In this document: positions 9,123 through 18,726 of the stretch, piece after piece
How the letters are laid out: the number at the start of each line of letters is the position of its first letter
How positions within the stretch are numbered: position 1 is the stretch's first letter
Assembly: GCF_000826655.1 (NCBI RefSeq)
Contig: NZ_JXJO01000011.1
Location: 62,001 to 126,000 of the forward strand
Direction: 5' to 3'
From: Psychroserpens damuponensis
Lineage (GTDB): Bacteria > Bacteroidota > Bacteroidia > Flavobacteriales > Flavobacteriaceae
Length of the DNA stretch: 64,000 bases
Program-made: the position numbers and the translations under genes
Notes under the pieces: model-generated
Database searches by the model: none
Seen by the model: only the letters and a program-made list of their open reading frames with translations
What the model was told of the DNA's origin: nothing

Positions 9123-9575
9123 ATGAGTAACATTCGCATTACAAAACAATTTTCTTTTGAAACAGGTCACGCCTTATACGGTTACGACGGAAAATGTAAA
9201 AACGTTCATGGTCACAGTTATCGCTTGGATGTCACAGTTATTGGACAACCAATATCAGATCAAACCAATGTGAAATTTGGGATGGTGATTGATTTTGGTG
9301 ATTTAAAAAAAATTGTGAAAGAAGAAATTGTAGACGTATTTGATCATGCCACAGTGTTTAATAAAAACACGCCTCATGTAGAATTGGCTAAAGAATTGCA
9401 AGCAAGAGATCACAATGTACTTTTAGTTGATTATCAACCTACAAGCGAAATGATGGTAATTGATTTTGCATCAAAAATTAAAAAACGTTTACCAAATAAT
9501 ATCGTATTACATTCTTTAAAACTTCAGGAAACAGCAAGCTCATATGCGCAGTGGTTTGCATCAGATAATGACTAA
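9123..9575 (+). CDS. queD: 6-carboxytetrahydropterin synthase (6-pyruvoyl-tetrahydropterin synthase family)
   Basis: A 150-residue enzyme of the QueD/PTPS family, which makes 6-carboxy-5,6,7,8-tetrahydropterin from dihydroneopterin triphosphate in the queuosine/7-deazaguanine pathway. The zinc histidines are H16 (FETGHALYG), H29 and H31 (VHGHSYRL). C25 in GKCKNVHGH is the catalytic cysteine position. The acidic DHATVF and the late QETASSYAQW segment carry the conserved Glu. A -7-like element TATCTTTG lies at 9095-9102, about 21 bases before the ATG. The end overlaps the lpxH start. Confidence 0.88.
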   Translation: MSNIRITKQFSFETGHALYGYDGKCKNVHGHSYRLDVTVIGQPISDQTNVKFGMVIDFGDLKKIVKEEIVDVFDHATVFNKNTPHVELAKELQARDHNVLLVDYQPTSEMMVIDFASKIKKRLPNNIVLHSLKLQETASSYAQWFASDND

Positions 9576-10341
9576 ACCTACTAACATAACAATTCCTAAA
9601 GGAAAGAAAATTTATTTCTCAAGTGATAATCATCTAGGTGCTCCAACCCATGAGGCATCTTTACCTCGTGAAAAGAAATTTGTGGCTTGGTTAGATGACA
9701 TAAAACAAGATGCTGCTGCTATTTTTTTATTAGGTGATTTGTTCGACTTTTGGTTTGAATATGGTACAGTTGTACCTAAAGGATTTGTTAGAACTTTAGG
9801 GAAATTAGCAGAAATTAGCGACTCAGGTATTCCTATTTACTTTTTTGTTGGTAACCATGATTTATGGATGAATGGCTATTTTGAAAAAGAACTCAATATA
9901 CCAGTATATCACAAACCAAAAGAATTCACATTTAACAACACTACATTTTATATTGCTCATGGTGACGGTTTAGGACCGTTTGACAAAGGTTATAAACGTA
10001 TGAAAAAGGTATTTACCAACCCAGTGTTTAAATTTCTGTTTAAATGGTTACATCCTGATATTGGGATGAAAGTTGCTCAATATTTATCGGTAAAAAATAA
10101 GCTCATTTCTGGTGATGATGATGCCACCTATTTAGGTGAAGATAACGAATGGCTTATTCAATACAGTAAATCAGAATTACAAAAACAACATCGTGATTTC
10201 TTTGTGTATGGTCATCGTCATTTGCCAATGGATCTGGATTTAGGTCAAAATTCAAAATATGTAAATCTAGGTGATTGGATTACCTATTTCACTTATGGTG
10301 TTTTTGATGGTGAAGAATTTGAATTGAAAACTTATAGGTAG
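9568..10341 (+). CDS. lpxH: UDP-2,3-diacylglucosamine diphosphatase (LpxH-type metallophosphoesterase)
   Basis: A 257-residue calcineurin-like phosphoesterase. Its motifs run in order: SSDNHLG, GDLFDFWFEY, VGNHDLW, AHGDGLGP and YGHRHLP, the two-metal site and substrate signature of LpxH. LpxH cleaves UDP-2,3-diacylglucosamine to lipid X in lipid A synthesis at the inner membrane. The first motif has Asn (SDNHLG) where many LpxH proteins have SDLHL. The frame opens at 9544, but ATG 9568 overlaps the queD stop by 8 bases, gives a normal N-terminus and is the better start. The 3' end meets the MFS gene with one base between stops. Confidence 0.85.
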   Translation: MTKPTNITIPKGKKIYFSSDNHLGAPTHEASLPREKKFVAWLDDIKQDAAAIFLLGDLFDFWFEYGTVVPKGFVRTLGKLAEISDSGIPIYFFVGNHDLWMNGYFEKELNIPVYHKPKEFTFNNTTFYIAHGDGLGPFDKGYKRMKKVFTNPVFKFLFKWLHPDIGMKVAQYLSVKNKLISGDDDATYLGEDNEWLIQYSKSELQKQHRDFFVYGHRHLPMDLDLGQNSKYVNLGDWITYFTYGVFDGEEFELKTYR

Positions 10342-10342
10342 G

Positions 10343-11614
10343 TTAAGCTTCTTCCTTCTCATGCTCCTCAATATCCTTAGTTAAATCCAATTTCCTAAAG
10401 GTAGGAGATACTAAAGCTGTAGTCACCACGGTAATCAAAGTCATTGTACCTCCAAAAACGACTGCTGTAACGGTTCCCATATATTTTGCTGTAAGTCCAC
10501 TTTCTAAAGCACCTAATTCATTAGAAGAACCAACAAACATAGAGTTTACCGAAGATACACGACCACGCATATGATCTGGTGTTTTAATTTGAAGAATGGT
10601 TTGTCTAATTACCATGGACACACCATCTGTAACTCCACTAAAAAATAATGCTACAACTGATACCCAGAAAATAGATGATAATCCAAACACAATAATACAA
10701 ACACCAAAACCAAAAATAGCAACGAGCAATTTCATACCTGCATTTTTACTAATTGGTATATATGCAGTTACCAACATCGTCAAAAATGCTCCAACTGAAG
10801 GTGCAGCGACCAAAACTCCAAAACCTTGTGGTCCTACTTTTAAAATATCTTGTGCAAATACTGCTGCTAAAGCTATAGCTCCTCCAAATAAAACAGAAAC
10901 CATATCTAAAGTAATAGCTCCTAAAATGGCTTTGGTATTAAAAACAAAAGATAAGCCTTCAGACAAACTAGACGAGATACTCTCACCAATTTTTGGATTA
11001 AGTATGGGTTTTCTTGGTATTTGAAATATCATAACAAATGAAAACAATACCAAACCAAAAACAATACATAACGACCAATGTACACCAATCCAGCTAATAG
11101 AAAAGCCTGCGAAAGCAACACCTAAAACACGAGCCATTTGCCACGTAGAACTATTCCAGGTTGCTGCGTTTGGATATATTTTCTTCGGAACAATAAGCGC
11201 TACTAAAGAAAAAATAGTAGGACCAAAAAATGCTCTTAAAAAGCCACCAAAAAATACTAATGCATAAATTGAATATAACATACTATTTTTTGACCAAGAC
11301 TCAATTACAGTTTGCGATGTCAACCAAAATAAGCCAAAACTAATTAATGAAAACGCACCAATACATAAGGCTAAAAGATTTCGTTTTTCTCGTTGATCTA
11401 CAATATGACCTGCAAATAAAGCCATTACAAATGCAGGAGCAAACTCACACAATCCTATAATACCTAAACTTAATGGATCTTTTGTTAGTGCATAAACCTG
11501 CCACTCTATGACTATAAACTGCATAGACCAACCAAAAATTAGTGCAAAACGTACTAATAAAAACATGTTAAACTCTCTGTATCGCAATGCTGCGTAAGGA
11601 TCTTTTTTAGACAA
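10343..11614 (-). CDS. MFS transporter
   Basis: A 423-residue inner-membrane protein with about 12 hydrophobic segments and the inter-helix 2-3 loop AGHIVDQREKRN, an MFS motif A variant (GxxaDrxxrR). The N-terminus (YAALRYREFNMFLLVRFALIFGWSMQFIVIEWQVYALTKDP) resembles the MFS_3/EntS-like enterobactin exporter group. Substrate is unknown. It is transcribed from its own start, with a dispersed repeat remnant in the ~90 bases between it and the next upstream minus-strand gene. It ends with one base between its stop and that of lpxH, which arrives from the other strand. Confidence 0.88.
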   Translation of the reverse strand: MSKKDPYAALRYREFNMFLLVRFALIFGWSMQFIVIEWQVYALTKDPLSLGIIGLCEFAPAFVMALFAGHIVDQREKRNLLALCIGAFSLISFGLFWLTSQTVIESWSKNSMLYSIYALVFFGGFLRAFFGPTIFSLVALIVPKKIYPNAATWNSSTWQMARVLGVAFAGFSISWIGVHWSLCIVFGLVLFSFVMIFQIPRKPILNPKIGESISSSLSEGLSFVFNTKAILGAITLDMVSVLFGGAIALAAVFAQDILKVGPQGFGVLVAAPSVGAFLTMLVTAYIPISKNAGMKLLVAIFGFGVCIIVFGLSSIFWVSVVALFFSGVTDGVSMVIRQTILQIKTPDHMRGRVSSVNSMFVGSSNELGALESGLTAKYMGTVTAVVFGGTMTLITVVTTALVSPTFRKLDLTKDIEEHEKEEA

Positions 11615-11649
11615 TTTTAAATAATTAAAGGTTAATCAAAGGTAGATAA

Positions 11650-11696
11650 AATGTCATTGCGAGCGAAGTGATGAATCTCATAATTTGTGAGATTAA
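11650..11696. repeat. Dispersed repeat remnant (GTCATTGCGAGCGAAG type) with hairpin
   Basis: GTCATTGCGAGCGAAGTG at 11653-11670 runs into an imperfect palindrome AATCTCA...TGAGATT (11673-11694). The same word family occurs widely in intergenic DNA of many bacteria, Bacteroidota included, by memory of such genomes. A shorter relative in the other orientation lies at 23751-23778. Confidence 0.6.
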
Positions 11697-11703
11697 AAAG
11701 GAA

Positions 11704-12807
11704 CTAATTTGAATCAATTAATTTAAACTCCACACGTCTATTTAATTCTTGTCCTTCTTTCGTGTTATTAGTTGCAACTGGTTTTGAACTTCCGAAGCCA
11801 AAAAATTTAATTCTGCTTTTTTTGAGCCCTAAGGTTATCAAATAATCTGAAACCGCTTTAGCTCTTAAATTAGATAACTTTTCATTTCGTGTAGCTAAAC
11901 CAACAGCATCTGTATGACCATATATTTCTACTTTGAGGTTTGGATGAACCAATAGGTGTTGGTATAAATCTTCTATTTCAGTAATTGAGTTTGGTAATAA
12001 TTTAGACTTATCAAACTCAAACAACACATTTTTAAACGTGTAAATTGTATTGTTTTCTATTATAGGTTTATCTTCAACTATAATCGCTTCTTTTTGTGCT
12101 TTTTCTAAAGATTTTAAAGAAACATCGTCTATATAATAATATGAAAAGTAGAACTCACTCGTTGATAATACTGTTTGTTTTTTAGTTTTTGTGTTTCTAT
12201 AAAAATTTCCAATTGAAAAATAATTCTCATAACCATCTGCAATAAATTCAAATGAATATTCCATCCAAGTTTCTTTGTTTGCGAAATAGATTTCTTCGGA
12301 ATGTGAATACATTTTAAACTTACCTTCTGTTGCTTTTGATGGTTTTATAACTTTTTCACAACGATTAGAATGGTAACAGGGTTTTAACTTTTCTTCTGTA
12401 ATTAAAACATTAATATCTGTTAATACATATGATGATTTATCTGCTAAGCTTAAATAAAATGTCATTTTATATTTTTCACCTTTTATCAGTGTTTTTGATA
12501 GCTGACCTTGAACATATTCTCTATAATTATCATTAGTATATAAATACATCCCAGCATAAGATGTACCTGATTTAGGTTTTTGAAAACCATTGTAGTTATT
12601 AATTCCCATGACTTGACTACAAGAATCAAAAAAATCGGTAGAACCATAATTTGGAATAGACCATTTTAGAATAGATTGATCAAAACCTCCTAAATTAACA
12701 AGACATTTATAGGATGAATGCGCTTCAAAACTAGGATTTAGAACTAGATTTTGTGCCAACGAAAATTTCAGAATACAACAAAAAATAATAGTAATTATTA
12801 ATTTCAT
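11704..12807 (-). CDS. OmpA-domain cell-envelope protein
   Basis: A secreted 367-residue protein. The signal peptide is ~1-19 (ending FSLAQ). Residues ~20-230 form a beta-rich galactose-binding-like domain beginning NLVLNPSFEAHSSYKC, with several cysteines. Residues ~255-367 are an OmpA-like peptidoglycan-binding domain (VLFEFDKSKLLPNS, EIYGHTDAVG, LSNLRAKAVSDYL, NRRVEFKLI). NLVLNPSFE is a common start for flavobacterial secreted carbohydrate-binding-like modules. The likely role is a periplasmic or outer-membrane protein tethered to peptidoglycan; the ligand of the first domain is unknown. It ends 89 bases before the MFS start on the same strand. Confidence 0.85.
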   Translation of the reverse strand: MKLIITIIFCCILKFSLAQNLVLNPSFEAHSSYKCLVNLGGFDQSILKWSIPNYGSTDFFDSCSQVMGINNYNGFQKPKSGTSYAGMYLYTNDNYREYVQGQLSKTLIKGEKYKMTFYLSLADKSSYVLTDINVLITEEKLKPCYHSNRCEKVIKPSKATEGKFKMYSHSEEIYFANKETWMEYSFEFIADGYENYFSIGNFYRNTKTKKQTVLSTSEFYFSYYYIDDVSLKSLEKAQKEAIIVEDKPIIENNTIYTFKNVLFEFDKSKLLPNSITEIEDLYQHLLVHPNLKVEIYGHTDAVGLATRNEKLSNLRAKAVSDYLITLGLKKSRIKFFGFGSSKPVATNNTKEGQELNRRVEFKLIDSN

Positions 12808-12836
12808 AAGTGTAAAACGAAAAGCTAAACTGAATA

Positions 12837-14525
12837 TTATGCTTTAATATCTTTCAATTTTAATTGCAAACTCACATTACCTTGCCAATGATTTTCATCA
12901 ATAGAATACACAGCATCAAAAGGTTTATTATGTGTTATTAAATCACACTTATTTCCTAAATTAAATCCAATACAGACTATTTTATCTGTACCTTGAGTTG
13001 CAGTTAATCGCAAATGTTTATCGTCTTCTCCAACACATTTTCCATAACCTGTATCTCTTAAATTCTCAGTCATAAAAATTGGTGTCATATTTCCTGGTCC
13101 GAAAGGTGCAAACTGACTTATAATACGGTGAAATTTAGGTGTAATATCCTGCAACTTAATTTGCATATCTACCTTAATTTCTGGTGTCAGTAAAGCTCTA
13201 TCTATAGTATTTGAAACCACATCTTCAAAGGCTTGTTTGAACGCGTCGTAGTTTTTAGGATCAAGGGTTAAACCTGCTGCGTATTTATGACCTCCAAATT
13301 GCTCAATATGTTCTGCACAAGCCTCTAAAGCGTTATACACGTCAAAACCTTTTACAGATCGTGCTGATGCTGCGAGTTTATCACCACTTTTTGTAAACAC
13401 TAAGGTTGGCCTGTAATGCGTTTCAATTAATCTAGAGGCTACAATACCAATAACACCTTTGTGCCAAGTCTCATCATAAACAACGGTTGTTAATTTATCT
13501 TCTTCTTTGTTTTCTGTAATTTGAACGAGTGCTTCTTCGGTAATACGTCGATCTGTTTCTCGTCTATCGAGATTAAATTCGTTAATTTCATTCGCGTATG
13601 CTTTGGCTAATTCTTCATCAGTTTCTGTTAGCAAGGTCACAGCATAGTTACCATGTTTCATACGACCAGCTGCATTTATTCTTGGTGCTACAATAAACAC
13701 CACATCTGTTATGGTGAGCACGTCTTTTTTAACTTGCTCTATAATTGCTTTAATTCCTGGTCTTGGTTGCGTATTTATAATACCTAAGCCAAAGGTGGCC
13801 AACGCACGATTTTCTCCAACAATTGGTACAATATCTGCTCCAATTGCAGTTGCTACCAAATCTAGATATTCTCCTAAATCTTCAATTGTTTTTCCATCTT
13901 TTGAGGCTAATGCTTGTATCAATTTAAACCCTACTCCACAACCACATAATTCCTTAAATGGGTATTTGCAATCGTCTCTTTTAGGATCTAAAACCGCAAC
14001 TGCTTTTGGTAATTCTAAACCAGGTCTATGGTGATCACAAATAATAAAATCGATACCTTTTTCTAGAGCGTAATTAACTTTATCAATAGCTTTTACACCA
14101 CAATCTAATGCAATAATTAATGAAAATTCATTATCCTGAGCAAAGTCAATACCTTTGTATGAAATCCCATAACCTTCGTCATAGCGATCTGGAATGTAGG
14201 TCGCAATTTGTTCAGATTTTGTTTTTAAGTATGATGACATCAAAGCCACAGAGGTTGTACCGTCAACATCATAATCACCATACACTAAAATATTTTCATT
14301 GTTAAGAAGTGCTGTTTCAATTCTAGCAACTGCCTTATCCATATCTTTCATTAAAAATGGATCGTGCAATTCTTCAAAACTGGGTCTAAAAAAACGCTTG
14401 GCTTCATCGTACGTTTCAATACCTCTTTGTACGAGTAAGTTTGCTACAGATTGATCTACCTGAAGTGCTTTTTGTAAATCTTCAACGGTTTTAGAATCTG
14501 GTTTTGGTTTAAGTGTCCAACGCAT
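12837..14525 (-). CDS. recJ: Single-stranded-DNA-specific 5'-3' exonuclease RecJ
   Basis: A 562-residue DHH-superfamily nuclease. The N-terminus has the DHH motifs VYGDYDVDGTTS, IALDCG and CDHHRPG, which bind Mn/Mg. DHHA1 follows with QFGGHKYAAGLTL, and an OB-fold C-terminus binds ssDNA. Length is normal for RecJ. It degrades 5' ssDNA in recombination (RecF pathway), base excision and mismatch repair. The gene is next to an OmpA-domain gene and an osmC gene with no clear functional link. The N-terminus MRWTLKPKPDSKTVEDLQKALQ is usual for Bacteroidota RecJ. Confidence 0.96.
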   Translation of the reverse strand: MRWTLKPKPDSKTVEDLQKALQVDQSVANLLVQRGIETYDEAKRFFRPSFEELHDPFLMKDMDKAVARIETALLNNENILVYGDYDVDGTTSVALMSSYLKTKSEQIATYIPDRYDEGYGISYKGIDFAQDNEFSLIIALDCGVKAIDKVNYALEKGIDFIICDHHRPGLELPKAVAVLDPKRDDCKYPFKELCGCGVGFKLIQALASKDGKTIEDLGEYLDLVATAIGADIVPIVGENRALATFGLGIINTQPRPGIKAIIEQVKKDVLTITDVVFIVAPRINAAGRMKHGNYAVTLLTETDEELAKAYANEINEFNLDRRETDRRITEEALVQITENKEEDKLTTVVYDETWHKGVIGIVASRLIETHYRPTLVFTKSGDKLAASARSVKGFDVYNALEACAEHIEQFGGHKYAAGLTLDPKNYDAFKQAFEDVVSNTIDRALLTPEIKVDMQIKLQDITPKFHRIISQFAPFGPGNMTPIFMTENLRDTGYGKCVGEDDKHLRLTATQGTDKIVCIGFNLGNKCDLITHNKPFDAVYSIDENHWQGNVSLQLKLKDIKA

Positions 14526-14550
14526 GTACTAATATAGAAAATAATCGCTG

Positions 14551-14970
14551 TTAATTATGGTAATGAATCGATGTTTTTACTTCAGCAAACCTTCGGAACA
14601 TTTCCATCACACCACAATAGGTCTCGATAGAGAGGTTTACTGCTTTTTCTATTTTGTTATGGTCTAGCTCATTTCCGTAGAAATGATATTCAACTGCAAC
14701 CGTATGATAATATTTAGGATGCTCGTTGGTTAATTCTCCATAGGTATCAATTCTAAAATCTGAAAAAGGCACCTTCATTTTTTTGAGAATCGACACTACA
14801 TCTAACCCAGAACAACCAGCTAAAGATGACAACATCATTGCCTTTGGCGCATACCCAGAATTATGACCTCCATTTTCTGGAGAGGTATCCATGGTGAGGA
14901 GTTTCCCGCTTGGATTATCAGATTCAAATTGTAAATTTCCTTTCCAATGTGTTACGACTTTATGTGACAT
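14551..14970 (-). CDS. OsmC-family peroxiredoxin-like protein
   Basis: A 139-residue protein with the two OsmC/Ohr active-site cysteines: C53 in SLAGCSGLDVVSILKKM and C119 in IETYCGVMEM. The family reduces organic hydroperoxides; this short form with GCSGLDV belongs to the YhfA-like branch of unknown physiological substrate. It is divergent from the AhpD-like gene starting at 15050, with only ~80 bases between the two starts. The shared region probably carries both promoters, which suggests joint oxidative-stress expression. Confidence 0.88.
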   Translation of the reverse strand: MSHKVVTHWKGNLQFESDNPSGKLLTMDTSPENGGHNSGYAPKAMMLSSLAGCSGLDVVSILKKMKVPFSDFRIDTYGELTNEHPKYYHTVAVEYHFYGNELDHNKIEKAVNLSIETYCGVMEMFRRFAEVKTSIHYHN

Positions 14971-15049
14971 CTTTATATGTTTTAAGTTGAGATTTTATGA
15001 AGTTATGAGTACTTTTATACTCAAAAATACTACTAAAAAAAACAAAACT

Positions 15050-15652
15050 ATGGCATTAGTCACTCCTTTATCTGCAGAACATGATCCTGAAACAAAAAAG
15101 CTAGCAGAATTTTTTAATGAAACCCTTGGCTTTTGCCCAAATTCGGTATTAACAATGCAACGTCGTCCTGCCATTTCAAAGGCATTTATAAACCTTAACA
15201 AAGCGGTTATGGCAAATGAAGGTCGCGTAACCTCTGCCTTAAAACGCATGATTGCTTGGGTATCTAGCAACTCAACAGGTTGTCGTTATTGCCAAGCACA
15301 TGCCATTCGCGCTGCAGAGCGTTATGGTGCTGAGCAAGAGCAATTAGATAATATTTGGGAGTATAGAACTCACAGTGCTTTTTCTGATGCTGAACGTGCT
15401 GCACTCGATTTTAGTTTGGCCGCTTCTCAAGTTCCAAATGCTGTAAATGCAGACATTAAAAAGCGTTTATATGAGCATTGGGATGAAGGTGAAATTGTTG
15501 AAATGTTAGGTGTCATTTCTCTTTTTGGTTACCTCAACCGCTGGAACGACTCTATGGGAACAGATATTGAAGAAGGTGCTGTAGAAAGCGGTAATCAATA
15601 TTTAGGTAAGCATGGTTTTGAAGTTGGCAAACATGATGGATCTAAATATTAA
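15050..15652 (+). CDS. Carboxymuconolactone decarboxylase / AhpD-like peroxidase-related protein
   Basis: A 200-residue AhpD-fold protein with the redox motif C78-x-x-C81-x-x-H84 (GCRYCQAHA), in which the cysteine pair and His form the proton relay of alkylhydroperoxidase D. The length and the tail YLNRWNDSMGTDIEEGA match the peroxidase-related CMD subgroup. The frame is open far upstream (14891), but that part is antisense to osmC. ATG 15050 gives MALVTPLSAEHDPETK, the usual family start; ATG 15005 is an alternative. Its pairing with osmC supports a role in peroxide defence. The natural thiol partner is unknown. Confidence 0.85.
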   Translation: MALVTPLSAEHDPETKKLAEFFNETLGFCPNSVLTMQRRPAISKAFINLNKAVMANEGRVTSALKRMIAWVSSNSTGCRYCQAHAIRAAERYGAEQEQLDNIWEYRTHSAFSDAERAALDFSLAASQVPNAVNADIKKRLYEHWDEGEIVEMLGVISLFGYLNRWNDSMGTDIEEGAVESGNQYLGKHGFEVGKHDGSKY

Positions 15653-15704
15653 TACACAGTTCTAGACCTTCAATTAGCACTGTCTCAATGTGATGTATAT
15701 AATT

Positions 15705-15745
15705 AACCTGCAAGGTTTTTATTAACCTTGTAGGTGTTTTATTAT
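15705..15745 (+). terminator. Terminator after the AhpD-like gene
   Basis: ACCTGCAAGGTT pairs with AACCTTGTAGGT across a short T-rich loop, with one mismatch, followed by GTTTTATT. Degenerate relatives of this arm sequence lie at 44697-44755 and 46079-46105, so it may also be part of a dispersed repeat family. Confidence 0.65.
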
Positions 15746-15875
15746 GTAGCTTTTATTTTTTTCTTCGGAAATTGGAGTTTTTCATACTTCCCTAACTAAA
15801 AACACCAGTTCACTCATTATTGGTTTTTAAAATTGTTGTCCTGATATAGATTTGAATCATCAAACCATCTATATC

Positions 15876-18722
15876 ATGACACAACTTCTACACAAAAATT
15901 ATCTTTTACTCTTCTTTGTTCTAATCACAGCGAGCCTATTTTCTCAAGAAGGCATTGTTTCTGGAACATTAAAATCACAAACCGATGGCTTACCACTTCC
16001 TGGAGTGAGCATCATTATAAAAGGAACCAAAACAGGTGTGCAAACAGATTTTGATGGCTATTATCAAATACCATGTCGTGTTGGACAGACTTTAGTTTAC
16101 AGTTTTGTAGGCATGAAAGCTCGCGAAGTTAGAGTCACTCCTCAATTATTTGATAGTCAATCTCATGACAACATGGTTGAAGAAGTGCCTGTAAAACCTA
16201 TAGAAAATGAAGCGTATAAAAAAGCCATCCAAAAAAAACATGATAACACCTTATATATTCCAAATTTAGAACAATCAAACCTTACCTATAATAAAGACAA
16301 CTATTTTCAATATGAAAGAATAAAACATATTGATATCAAAAAAGACAAGGTTGATATTACTTATTTTGATCCAGATATTTTCTTTGAGGTTGGCTATAAT
16401 ACGATTTTTGGTATTCAGTATTTTAAAGACAAAAATTTACCTCAACTTCAAAACACCTATGCACAAGGTGGAACTCTAAATGGAAATTTAACCTTTCAAG
16501 GTGCTGAAACCGGAAATCTATTTTCATATGGCCCAAAAATTAGTAATCTAGAGTTTGATGGCAGCAACTATGCTTACGATAATAACGGACAATTAGTTTC
16601 TGTGGGAGAAGGCAACGGAAATCCTGCTGTTAATTACGACAATTCAGTATTAAAAACAGCTATAAAAACGTCAAACAATTTGTTTTTTAATGTCTCTACA
16701 CAAAAAAGTAAAATAGAACTCAATTACACAAATACAACCTTAAAAGACGTTTTTAATAGCGAAAAAAGTAGTGGTAATGATCTAAAACTCTCATTTAAAA
16801 ATAGAAGGTCTTATCATCAAAAAGGATTAAATTGGTTGGGTTATGTGTCATTCGGAAATTATAAAAACAACCAACCTAACGTCAATGGGTTTTTAAATAA
16901 TGCTTTACTTAATTCTTGGGCTACACCTTCAACGTTTAGCAATGCACAAGGCAATCTACTTTCTAATAGTTCTCAACGCAGTTTTAATTCTAATTTTAAT
17001 AATCCTAATTGGCTTTTAGCTCACCATCAAAATACTGACAAGACAAACTATTTTATTGCTACGATTCAAAATGACATTAACATTTCCGAAGACATAAATG
17101 TAGAAACCAACCTGAGTTACACCTACAATAAAAACAGTCAAAACTTTGGATTACCAACAAACACTGTGGGTTTTGAAGATGGCTACCTCAGCTCAAAAGC
17201 TATTAAAACGAATGTATTTAATGCCTTGTTGAAATTTACTTTTGATAATAACAACTATAGTCCAAGAATTAAAGGTGTGTCTCAGTTTGATTTTTCATCA
17301 GAGCATATGCAATATGATTTTAATGAAGCTAATGGGTTTATGCCTTTTTCATTTGAAAACCCTGAATCTAATAATACTGTTAAAACGCAATTAAATCGTA
17401 CTAGTTTAAGATTGCTCAACTCTTGGACTTTTAATTTTAGTGAAGAAAGTATTGATATTATTGCAGCCAATAACGCTTACATATCATCACTACAGGATAA
17501 TAAATTGTTTTTACCATATTTAGAATTTAAAGTAGATGTGGCAGACTTAATTTACATTGATTTTTTAGACCAATTCTATGTCACTGCAACAACATCGTAT
17601 GATGTTAATGAGCCTCATTTATTTTACAATAATATGAGTCATAATAGTTTGCTATTAACTCCTGAGCAAAGTTTATCATACACTGCAAATAACGACTTAT
17701 TCTTAACTGAGAATTTACAACTTGAAGAAAAAAAACATTATGAATTTGATGCATCTATGAGGTTTTATCTTTTAAATTCAGGATTTAATTTTAAAGCTAC
17801 TTATTTTAATTCTGAAACTCAAGGATCTGTTTTTCCTGTACTTGAGAATAATGCCTTTAAACTTCAAAACACTGCAGATATTAGTAACAAAGGTTTTGAA
17901 ATGAGCCTTAACACGAGATTTTACCTCATTGATAAATTATATTACAAACCCAGTATTGTATTTTCAAAATCTAGAACCAGAGTTCAAAAATTATATAACG
18001 ATGCTCAAAACATTCCAATTGCTGGGTTTTCAACTGTATCTAAAAACCTTATAGTTGGTGAGCGAGCTGGTGTTATTGTAGGATCTGCATATACTAGAGA
18101 TGCTCAAAACAACATTGTTATTGATGATCAAGGATTTCCTTTAGTAAATGCTCAATCTAAAATTATTGGTGATCCTACACCAGATTTCAACTTAGGTTTT
18201 GAGAATAATTTCGAGTTTAAAAATTTTAATTTAAACCTTGTTTTAGACTTTCAAAAAGGAGGTGATGTTTGGAACGGCACCCAAAACACGCTTAATTACC
18301 TTGGGACGTCTCAACAATCTGCAAACGATAGAAACATCACAAATTTCATATTTCAAGGTGTTAATCAAAATGGTAATCCAAATACGATTCCTGTAGATTT
18401 TTACAACCCTGAAAATGATATTTCACAAAATAGGTTTGTACGCTACGGTTTTTCTGGTGTGGATGAAGATGCTATTGAAGATGGTAGTTATATCAATTTA
18501 AAATCGGTGTCGCTCTCATATACATTCAAACAAAAAAATAAAAACACATTTTTTAGGCAAATAGATATGAGCCTCTATGCCAATAACCTTATCACTTGGA
18601 CAGCTTATGAAGGTGCATCACCTTATAGAAATCTCTACGACTCGCCTTCTGGTCAAGCTTTAAACTTTTTTAATATGCCAATTACAAGTGAAGTTGGTTT
18701 TAAACTTAACGTAAAAATATAA
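15876..18722 (+). CDS. SusC/RagA-type outer-membrane barrel lacking its plug domain
   Basis: A 948-residue protein starting at ATG 15876 (the frame opens at TTG 15852 without a signal sequence). Residues 1-24 form a signal peptide ending LFSQ. Residues ~26-95 are a carboxypeptidase-D regulatory-like domain (LPLPGVSIIIKG, DFDGYYQI). A SusC protein would then show a plug of ~120 residues (EVVVxGYG ... GVIxITT). None is present; a ~70-residue linker joins directly to the barrel. SusC barrel landmarks follow: AQGGTLNGNL and LFSYGPKI early, GDPTPDFNLGFENNFEF, DFQKGGDVWNGTQN and the closing strand SEVGFKLNVKI. No susD gene is nearby. The next gene, 4 bases on, carries the missing plug. The residual function may be a docking or export channel (inference). 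Confidence 0.85.
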   Translation: MTQLLHKNYLLLFFVLITASLFSQEGIVSGTLKSQTDGLPLPGVSIIIKGTKTGVQTDFDGYYQIPCRVGQTLVYSFVGMKAREVRVTPQLFDSQSHDNMVEEVPVKPIENEAYKKAIQKKHDNTLYIPNLEQSNLTYNKDNYFQYERIKHIDIKKDKVDITYFDPDIFFEVGYNTIFGIQYFKDKNLPQLQNTYAQGGTLNGNLTFQGAETGNLFSYGPKISNLEFDGSNYAYDNNGQLVSVGEGNGNPAVNYDNSVLKTAIKTSNNLFFNVSTQKSKIELNYTNTTLKDVFNSEKSSGNDLKLSFKNRRSYHQKGLNWLGYVSFGNYKNNQPNVNGFLNNALLNSWATPSTFSNAQGNLLSNSSQRSFNSNFNNPNWLLAHHQNTDKTNYFIATIQNDINISEDINVETNLSYTYNKNSQNFGLPTNTVGFEDGYLSSKAIKTNVFNALLKFTFDNNNYSPRIKGVSQFDFSSEHMQYDFNEANGFMPFSFENPESNNTVKTQLNRTSLRLLNSWTFNFSEESIDIIAANNAYISSLQDNKLFLPYLEFKVDVADLIYIDFLDQFYVTATTSYDVNEPHLFYNNMSHNSLLLTPEQSLSYTANNDLFLTENLQLEEKKHYEFDASMRFYLLNSGFNFKATYFNSETQGSVFPVLENNAFKLQNTADISNKGFEMSLNTRFYLIDKLYYKPSIVFSKSRTRVQKLYNDAQNIPIAGFSTVSKNLIVGERAGVIVGSAYTRDAQNNIVIDDQGFPLVNAQSKIIGDPTPDFNLGFENNFEFKNFNLNLVLDFQKGGDVWNGTQNTLNYLGTSQQSANDRNITNFIFQGVNQNGNPNTIPVDFYNPENDISQNRFVRYGFSGVDEDAIEDGSYINLKSVSLSYTFKQKNKNTFFRQIDMSLYANNLITWTAYEGASPYRNLYDSPSGQALNFFNMPITSEVGFKLNVKI

Positions 18723-18726
18723 TGCT

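Noticed and set aside
10596-11024. 142-codon plus-strand ORF inside the MFS gene
   Set aside because: Antisense shadow; low-complexity Thr/Asn/Ala content and no start context.
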